DNA of 64,000 nt, taken from NCBI GenBank assembly GCA_965224515.1, contig OZ245051.1, positions 1,798,001 through 1,862,000 of the forward strand, in the 5' to 3' direction. Under the pieces are notes generated by a model that did not search any database, was not told where the DNA came from, and was given only the letters and a program-made list of their open reading frames with translations. The DNA is from Sedimenticola_A sp040506425. GTDB taxonomy: Bacteria; Pseudomonadota; Gammaproteobacteria; Chromatiales; Chromatiaceae. Position 1 is the first letter of the stretch, and every line of letters starts with the position of its first letter. Shown in pieces: positions 59,014-64,000 of this stretch. Position numbers and translations under genes: made by a program.

Positions 59014-60378
59014 ATGGATAAAAATCACGCAAATTATCAACCGTGGGAAAAAGCCTTCCAACAGATTGCCACGCCTTTCGAAGAGTTCATTCACGAAGAA
59101 ACCGCATCAGGTCTGATTCTGATGGTGTGTGCTATTGTGGCGCTGTTTCTGGCCAACAGTTTTCTACACCACCACTACGAACATGTACTGCATACCGAGA
59201 TCGCCATAAGTCTCGGTGGTTGGGAGCTGCGCCATACGCTGCACCACTGGATAAACGACGGGTTGATGGCGCTGTTCTTCATGGTGGTCGGCCTGGAGAT
59301 CAAGCGGGAGGTCATCGTCGGTGAGCTCTCGGATTTCAATGCTGCCTTGATGCCCATCGTGGCGGCTGTCGGGGGAATGGTGGTGCCTGCCCTGGCTTTT
59401 TATATGATGAATATTGGTGGATCCGGGGCCGGGGGTTGGGGCGTGCCCATGGCGACCGATATCGCCTTTGCCGTTGGTGTTCTGGTCCTGCTGGGCTCCA
59501 GGGTGCCCAAGACCGTACTGACATTCCTGGTAGGCCTGGCGATTGTGGACGATTTGGGGGCCGTGGTGGTTATCGCCCTGTTCTATACGGAGCAGATTCA
59601 CACCAACTGGCTGTTTTTGTCCCTTGTGGCATTTGTGTTGCTGATCGTGTTGAATCTGTTTGGTTTCCGTAAACCACTGCCCTATTTTCTGATTGGGACG
59701 GTCATGTGGTTTACCATGTTGCAGTCCGGTATCCATGCCACCCTGGCCGGTGTATTAACGGCGTTGACCATTCCGGTTAAGCCCAAGTTCGATCACAAGT
59801 TGTTCATAGAACATATGAGCGAACTGCTGGATTCCCTCAAAAGTCATCAAAGCAAACAAAATGAACCCAGGAGTGCATGCATCATCCATGACACCCACTC
59901 CAGAGGGGTGCTTCAGACCCTGGAAAACGGAGTTCACTCTGTCGAGTCTCCTCTGCAGCGTCTTGAGCATGCGATGCACATGCCCGTGGCGTTTGTGATC
60001 ATTCCGATCTTTGCCCTTGCCAATGCCGGTATCCCGGTGGAGCTGTCGGCTCTGGGGCAGACTTTGACCCATCCTGTCGCACTGGGTGTCATGTTTGGCC
60101 TGGTGATCGGCAAACTGTTGGGGATCGCCGGAGTCACCTGGCTTGCGATAAAACTGGGTTTCGGGAATCTGCCTGAAGGCATGAACTTTCGCCACTTGAT
60201 CGGTGTGGGCTTTGTCGGTGGTATTGGCTTCACCATGTCGATCTTTATCGCGGAGCTGGGCTTCGCCGGCCAGGCAGAGAACCTGTTGATGGCGAAGACC
60301 GGGGTGCTGTTTGCCTCGCTGATTGCCGGGGTGGCGGGTTACCTCTGGCTGCGCCTCTCTTCCGGTAGCGAGAAATAG
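59014..60378 (+). CDS. nhaA: NhaA-type Na+/H+ antiporter
   Basis: A 454-residue electrogenic antiporter (2 H+ in per Na+ out in studied members). About 12 helices. The ion-binding Asp pair is Asp179-Asp180 in LAIVDDLGAVVVIALFYT; the pH-sensor region is LEIKREVIVGELSDF. A hydrophilic insert (residues 265-315, HMSELLDSLKSHQSKQNE and the following HSRGVLQTLENG) lies mid-protein and lengthens it beyond the roughly 390 residues of Escherichia coli NhaA. C-terminal GFVGGIGFTMSIFIAELGF is typical. RBS upstream is weak (GAAAGTTGAG). Confidence 0.96.
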   Translation: MDKNHANYQPWEKAFQQIATPFEEFIHEETASGLILMVCAIVALFLANSFLHHHYEHVLHTEIAISLGGWELRHTLHHWINDGLMALFFMVVGLEIKREVIVGELSDFNAALMPIVAAVGGMVVPALAFYMMNIGGSGAGGWGVPMATDIAFAVGVLVLLGSRVPKTVLTFLVGLAIVDDLGAVVVIALFYTEQIHTNWLFLSLVAFVLLIVLNLFGFRKPLPYFLIGTVMWFTMLQSGIHATLAGVLTALTIPVKPKFDHKLFIEHMSELLDSLKSHQSKQNEPRSACIIHDTHSRGVLQTLENGVHSVESPLQRLEHAMHMPVAFVIIPIFALANAGIPVELSALGQTLTHPVALGVMFGLVIGKLLGIAGVTWLAIKLGFGNLPEGMNFRHLIGVGFVGGIGFTMSIFIAELGFAGQAENLLMAKTGVLFASLIAGVAGYLWLRLSSGSEK

Positions 60379-60421
60379 CTTAAATGGGGTGTTTCCACGC
60401 ATGCCCCTTAATTCAATCAAG

Positions 60422-60560
60422 CATCCGTCCGGGAACACAAAAAGCGGGACGCGGAGGCCGCTGAGCAGCACAAAGTGCGCAGAGGCTTAAAAGACAAATT
60501 TAAGCACTACTCTGCTTTCCTTTGTGTACTCCACGTCCCGCTTTTGGGATTTTCCGGATG
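60422..60560. repeat. 139-base long hairpin between convergent nhaA and glcD-like genes
   Basis: The outer arms CATCCGTCCGGGAA..AAAAAGCGGGACG..GGAG (60422-60456) and CTCCACGTCCCGCTTTTGGG with TTTTCCGGATG (60529-60560) pair, as do inner CACAAAG/CTTTGTG, GCAGAG/CTCTGC and CTTAAA/TTTAAG. In a convergent 212-base gap this probably acts as a bidirectional terminator or is a small mobile element. Confidence 0.65.
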
Positions 60561-60590
60561 GCACTAAGTCGTCGGGTTGTTGTGACGGGA

Positions 60591-61991
60591 CTAATCCGGG
60601 ATGGTCTTTCCCGGGTTTAGAATGCCGTTGGGATCGAACTGGCTGCGGATTGCCTTCATTAGTGCCAGGGTGTCGGCAGGTATCTCCCTCTCCACGAACT
60701 CACGCTTGACCAGGCCGACGCCGTGCTCTCCCGAAAGGGTGCCCTGCAGACGCAACACCAGCTGAAAAACCTCTGCCAGGCACTCGTCGGCTCGGCTCAT
60801 CTGCTCCGGGTCATCAGGGTCCACCAACAGGTTGACGTGGATGTTGCCGTTGCCGGCATGACCGAAGTTGACGATGGTGATCCCGGATTGGGACGAGAGT
60901 TTCTCCAGACCCTCGATCAATTCCGGAATACGCGAAACCGGGACAACCACATCCTCATTGATCTTCTTCGGTGCCACGTTCCGCAGGGCGGGAGAGAGGG
61001 ATTTGCGGGTACGCCAGAGATGGGCGATCTCTTCGTCGGTACGGGCCAGCGTCACCTCCAGGCATCCTTCGACTCTGGCTGCATCGATGACGGCGTCCAC
61101 GGATTCGTTGAGGCAGTGGGCCGGTCCATCCACCTCGATCATCAGCAGGGCGCTCACCTCGGGGTCGAGCTCCAGGCTGGAGAAGTTACGCACCATTTCG
61201 ATAGCCGTGCCGTCCATGAACTCAAGGGCGCAGGGTGTCACCGGCTGGGCCATGATGGCGGATACCGCTTTGGCCGCAGCGTGCATGTCCCTGTAGGTGG
61301 CCTGCAGGGTCGACTTGGCCTCGGCCAGGGGCGTCAGCTTGAGTACCGCCTCGGTGATGATGGCCAGGGTGCCCTCTGATCCGATCAGCAGCCGGGTCAG
61401 GTCGTAACCGACCACGCCCTTGGTGGTGTTGACTCCTGTGTGGATCTCAACCCCCGCGCCGGTGACGGCTCTCAGTCCCAGGGTGTTCTCCCTCGGTGTG
61501 CCGTATTTGACCGCTCTCGGGCCGGCGGAGTTGTATGCCAGGTTGCCGCCGATGGTGCAGATGGCGGCGCTGGTGGGGTCTGGGGGCCAGAAAAAACCGT
61601 GTTCCTTCAGCGCATCCTGCAGCGCCTTGTTGCTGACGCCGGGCTGAACTCGGGCAATGCGGTTGGCCGGGTCGATCTCAATGATCCGGTTCATACGCTC
61701 CAGGGAGAGCACGATGCCGCCGCGGTCCGGTACCGTGGCGCCGGTTGTGCCGGTACCGGTGCCACGGGCTACCAGGTAGATCCCTTCCCGGTTGCACAGC
61801 TGTATGGTCGCTGCAACCTGCTCATGGCTGGTGGCGAAGACAACGGCCTGGGGCAGGGCATGCCGGCGGCTGTTGTCGTAGCCGTAGGGCCAGCAGTCGC
61901 CGGGGTCTGTCAGTACCCCCTTGTCCCCTGCAATCGCCTTGAGCGCCGCTATGGCGGCGTCTGGCAGCGCTGCCGGATCAGAGGTATTCAA
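60591..61991 (-). CDS. FAD-linked oxidase, GlcD/D-lactate dehydrogenase type
   Basis: A flavoprotein of about 466 residues. The FAD-binding PCMH domain has RGTGTGTTGATVP, IGGNLAYNSAGPRAVKYGT, and GVVGYDLTRLLIGSEGTLAIITEA. The C-terminal domain has the catalytic/metal-binding NFGHAGNGNIHVNLLV and GTLSGEHGVGLVKREF. Such proteins oxidise glycolate or D-lactate to the keto acid. In a RuBisCO-bearing cell, glycolate salvage is an attractive role, but no GlcE/GlcF partners are nearby, so D-lactate or other 2-hydroxy acids remain possible. No ATG: TTG at 61991 (or TTG at 62039) must start it; both overlap the dolP end. Confidence 0.88.
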   Translation of the reverse strand: MNTSDPAALPDAAIAALKAIAGDKGVLTDPGDCWPYGYDNSRRHALPQAVVFATSHEQVAATIQLCNREGIYLVARGTGTGTTGATVPDRGGIVLSLERMNRIIEIDPANRIARVQPGVSNKALQDALKEHGFFWPPDPTSAAICTIGGNLAYNSAGPRAVKYGTPRENTLGLRAVTGAGVEIHTGVNTTKGVVGYDLTRLLIGSEGTLAIITEAVLKLTPLAEAKSTLQATYRDMHAAAKAVSAIMAQPVTPCALEFMDGTAIEMVRNFSSLELDPEVSALLMIEVDGPAHCLNESVDAVIDAARVEGCLEVTLARTDEEIAHLWRTRKSLSPALRNVAPKKINEDVVVPVSRIPELIEGLEKLSSQSGITIVNFGHAGNGNIHVNLLVDPDDPEQMSRADECLAEVFQLVLRLQGTLSGEHGVGLVKREFVEREIPADTLALMKAIRSQFDPNGILNPGKTIPD

Positions 61992-62559
61992 AGACTTTGA
62001 CGACCTGCTTGACCCCGCGGGTGAAGCGGGTCTTTTCAACGACTGCAGTGGCCTCTTCGGGGGTTACCAGTCCCATCAGGTAGACCACGCTGCGGTTGGT
62101 GACAATTTTTACCCGGGTTGGGTCGAAGCCCTTCAGCTTGATATCAAACAGGGAGAGTTTGACCCGCGTGGTGAGATAGACGTCCTTGCTCTCGTCACCC
62201 AGGGATGCCTCGGGTCCAATCTGGATTTCGTTGACGATGCGACGAACCAGTTCGATGCCACGGATCATATCCTCGTACTGCTGCCTGACGCTCTCGGATG
62301 CAGCCTCCCCTGTGAGCAGTACCACCCGGTTGTAGCTGGTGGCGCTGAAGTTGCCGTTTTTCTGGAGATCGCCGGAAGTCAGAAGGGCATTCACTGCCTG
62401 GAGTTCGATAGTCTGGTCGTCAATAGCGGTCCCTGCGGAGCGGCGGTCGTGTACCACTGCGACACCGGTGGCTGCGCCACTGACCACCACCGGGGCACAG
62501 CCCTGTGCCAGGAACAGGGTCAAAAGGGCGAGGGTAATGGTATAGGTGAGTTTGTTCAT
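61978..62559 (-). CDS. dolP: Outer-membrane BON-domain lipoprotein DolP (YraP-like)
   Basis: A 193-residue lipoprotein from the ATG at 62559, with GGAGAATCCAG before it. The signal ends LFLAQGC, with Cys20 lipidated. Two BON domains follow (about 45-115 and 120-193), with ATSYNRVVLLTGEAASESVRQ and KIVTNRSVVYLMGLVTPEEA as typical strands. The Escherichia coli orthologue DolP binds phospholipids in the outer membrane and helps envelope integrity. It ends the conserved lpoA-yraN-diaA-dolP run, 25 bases after the SIS-domain gene. Confidence 0.92.
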   Translation of the reverse strand: MNKLTYTITLALLTLFLAQGCAPVVVSGAATGVAVVHDRRSAGTAIDDQTIELQAVNALLTSGDLQKNGNFSATSYNRVVLLTGEAASESVRQQYEDMIRGIELVRRIVNEIQIGPEASLGDESKDVYLTTRVKLSLFDIKLKGFDPTRVKIVTNRSVVYLMGLVTPEEATAVVEKTRFTRGVKQVVKVFEYL

Positions 62560-62584
62560 CTGGATTCTCCATGCATGTTTCATA

Positions 62585-63172
62585 TCAGCTGCCCAGTAGT
62601 TGTTTATCGATAAGGTCGCAGAGACAGTGGATACTCAGCAGGTGCCCCTCGCGGATGCGGGCGTCGGTGCTGCTTGGTACCCTGATTTCAATATCCACTT
62701 CCCGTAACAGTTCGCTCAATCTTCCGCCGCTTTTGCCGGTCAGGGCGATGGTGAACATCTCCCTCTCGTGAGCGGCTTCCACCGCGGCATTCACCGTGTC
62801 GTCATTGCCGTCTGTGCTGATCGCCACCAGCAGGTCACCGGGGTGGCCCAGGGCACGTACCTGCTTTGCAAACACCTCGTCATAGTCGTAATCGTCTGCG
62901 ATGGAGGTGAGGGTTGCTGCGTCGACCGCCAGTGAGAGTGCGGGCAGTCCCGGCCTCTCGCGGTCGAAGCGGTTCAGCATGTGGGTGGCATAAAGCTGGG
63001 CGATGGCGGCTTCCGCGCCACTGCCGCAGCTGAGTACCTTGCCGCCTTCAAGCAGCCGGCCCACGATCAGTTCGGCCGTACTCACCAGGGGGGCCACCAA
63101 AACGGAGACCGCCTCCATATTGGTCTGTATGCTGTCGTTAAAGTTCTGCTTGGCGTGTTCTGTTAAGTTCAT
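62585..63172 (-). CDS. diaA: SIS-domain protein, DiaA/GmhA family
   Basis: A 195-residue sugar-isomerase-fold protein. VLSCGSGAEAAIAQLYATHML with LLVAISTDGNDDTVNAAVEAA is the SIS phosphosugar site. The family includes GmhA (sedoheptulose-7-phosphate isomerase) and DiaA, which binds DnaA and times replication. The conserved order lpoA-yraN-diaA-dolP argues for DiaA; the sequence alone does not separate the two. It lies between yraN and dolP on the same strand. Confidence 0.88.
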   Translation of the reverse strand: MNLTEHAKQNFNDSIQTNMEAVSVLVAPLVSTAELIVGRLLEGGKVLSCGSGAEAAIAQLYATHMLNRFDRERPGLPALSLAVDAATLTSIADDYDYDEVFAKQVRALGHPGDLLVAISTDGNDDTVNAAVEAAHEREMFTIALTGKSGGRLSELLREVDIEIRVPSSTDARIREGHLLSIHCLCDLIDKQLLGS

Positions 63173-63192
63173 CGCTATCTCGATTATGGTTT

Positions 63193-63567
63193 TTAGAGCG
63201 AGGGCTGGAATGCATCCCTGATCCAGTCGACATTTTCCTGCTCTTTGCCTGAAATGGCCAGCACATCGAAACGACAGGCTGGAGGGTTGCTCCTGAACTG
63301 CTGCTGCAGGTACTGGCTGGCCGTTGTTATGAGCTTCTGTTGTTTCGACAGGTTTACACTCTCCGCGGGTGAGCCGAATGTGATATTGCTGCGGTAGCGG
63401 ACCTCCACAAAGACCAGGGTGTCGCCCTCGTTCATGATCAGGTCGATTTCACCGCGACGGCCACGGTAGTTGGTCTCCCGTGTGGTGAGCCCCCGGGCTT
63501 CCAGGTATCGCCTGGCCTGGTGTTCTGCAGCAGGGCCGCTCTCCCTGTGGCTGCCCGGTCCGGTCAC
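63193..63567 (-). CDS. yraN: YraN (UPF0102) endonuclease-like protein
   Basis: A 124-residue protein of the UPF0102 family with a PD-(D/E)XK nuclease-like core: GRRGEIDLIMNEGDTLVFVEVRYRS (Asp-Leu-Ile and Glu-Val-Arg/Lys positions), in which the usual EVKxR lysine reads EVRYR. The biochemical role is unproven. A GTG at 63567 is the only likely start, 2 bases after the lpoA stop, so both are translationally coupled. Confidence 0.92.
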   Translation of the reverse strand: MTGPGSHRESGPAAEHQARRYLEARGLTTRETNYRGRRGEIDLIMNEGDTLVFVEVRYRSNITFGSPAESVNLSKQQKLITTASQYLQQQFRSNPPACRFDVLAISGKEQENVDWIRDAFQPSL

Positions 63568-63569
63568 GA

Positions 63570-64000
63570 TCAGCCCTGTCCGGCCGGTGTGTCCTGGGAT
63601 TCAGGCGCCTGGTCGTCCAGGGTGCCTGCCGGTTCGGGCTGGCTTTCGGGCACCGGTTCGGCCTCCTCTTCTTTAAGCAGTTCACCCTGGTCGATCTCCA
63701 TCCTCGGCGCATATCCGATGACCTTGGGTATGCCTGCCCGCATCTCCGCCCATACCAGTTGGCGTCGGATATGGTTGATGTCATCCAGGTAGAGGTTGCC
63801 GGTCTTTCCGTCCAGCATTTCGTCGCGGTTGTTCTGCAACCTGGCAAGGTGGGGCAGCAGCCGGTAGCTGTCTATGCCCATGGCGTAGAGTCTGCGGTAG
63901 CTGGTCAGGCTCCCGGGCAGGGACTCTCCCAGGTTCTGGCGGGAGAGGGGGTCGCTGCCTTCGGACACCAGCAACCAGGGGATGTCGGGAAACATCAGCC
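63570..64000 (-). CDS. lpoA: LpoA-type penicillin-binding-protein activator, C-terminal end (runs off right edge)
   Basis: Only the final 140-odd residues are in the window. MFPDIPWLLVSEGSDPLSR, then GSLTSYRRLYAMGIDSYRLLPHLARLQ and MLDGKTGNLYLDDINHIRRQLVWAEMRAG match the C-terminal periplasmic-binding-like domain of LpoA, the outer-membrane lipoprotein that activates PBP1A. The last 40 residues are an unstructured Glu/Pro-rich tail (EEEAEPVPESQPEPAGTLD). The frame stays open to the window edge, so the apparent Met at 63995 is internal. yraN follows with a 2-base gap. Confidence 0.88.
   Translation of the reverse strand, partial: LMFPDIPWLLVSEGSDPLSRQNLGESLPGSLTSYRRLYAMGIDSYRLLPHLARLQNNRDEMLDGKTGNLYLDDINHIRRQLVWAEMRAGIPKVIGYAPRMEIDQGELLKEEEAEPVPESQPEPAGTLDDQAPESQDTPAGQG

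Overview
The window comes from a chemoautotrophic, Na+-exposed gammaproteobacterium, most likely a marine or host-associated sulfur oxidiser. The evidence is an rpsU-(yqeY)-dnaG-rpoD operon followed by tRNA-Ile2, an lpoA-yraN-diaA-dolP block, a form II RuBisCO cluster (cbbR, cbbM, ppdK, cbbQ, cbbO), phosphoribulokinase, and a 12-kb block of Na+/H+ antiporters (Mrp, NhaD, NhaA). The genus cannot be fixed from the sequence alone; a Sedimenticola/Endoriftia/Thiodiazotropha-like relative is an inference.

Layout. 0-3.4 kb: the start of a chromate transporter at the left edge, ugd, a small membrane protein, a broken glycosyltransferase/dgkA remnant and a HAD phosphatase. 3.7-5.8 kb: an AT-rich run of integron gene cassettes (three attC-like sites, CcdAB, RelE/Phd, a LysE transporter) with no integrase in view. 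6-20 kb: housekeeping genes (tRNA-Ile2, rpoD, dnaG, yqeY, rpsU, tsaD, plsY, folB-folK, a pteridine reductase, a MidA-type methyltransferase, a Hanks-type kinase, cca). 20-31 kb: envelope, stress and regulatory genes, including rsd (an anti-sigma-70 factor), a large cyclase-like protein, slt and an inositol-phosphatase-type enzyme. 31.7-44 kb: aroG, then the carbon-fixation genes cbbO, cbbQ, ppdK and cbbM on the minus strand, divergent from cbbR; then dxs. 45.7-48.3 kb: long direct repeats, an ISL3-family insertion sequence and prk. 48.7-60.4 kb: the mrp operon (E, F, G, fused A-C-terminus/B, C, D, D, small membrane protein, D), nhaD and nhaA. 60.6-64 kb: a GlcD-type flavin oxidase and the dolP-diaA-yraN-lpoA block, cut by the right edge.

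How the genes fit together. CbbM, its presumed activase CbbQ/CbbO and Prk form the CO2-fixing core of the Calvin cycle, under CbbR. PPDK, encoded inside the same strand-run, would link pyruvate/PEP exchange with pyrophosphate metabolism. The GlcD-like oxidase could salvage glycolate. The Mrp, NhaD and NhaA antiporters would handle Na+ and pH, and may couple to autotrophic ion demands.

Genome fluidity is conspicuous in the gaps: integron cassettes, an IS copy with an 8-bp target duplication in the prk terminator, a nested MITE inside the mrp operon that supplies the stop codon of one subunit, a second nested palindromic element before nhaD, a short MITE before nhaA, REP-type hairpins and two sets of 130-160-bp direct repeats.
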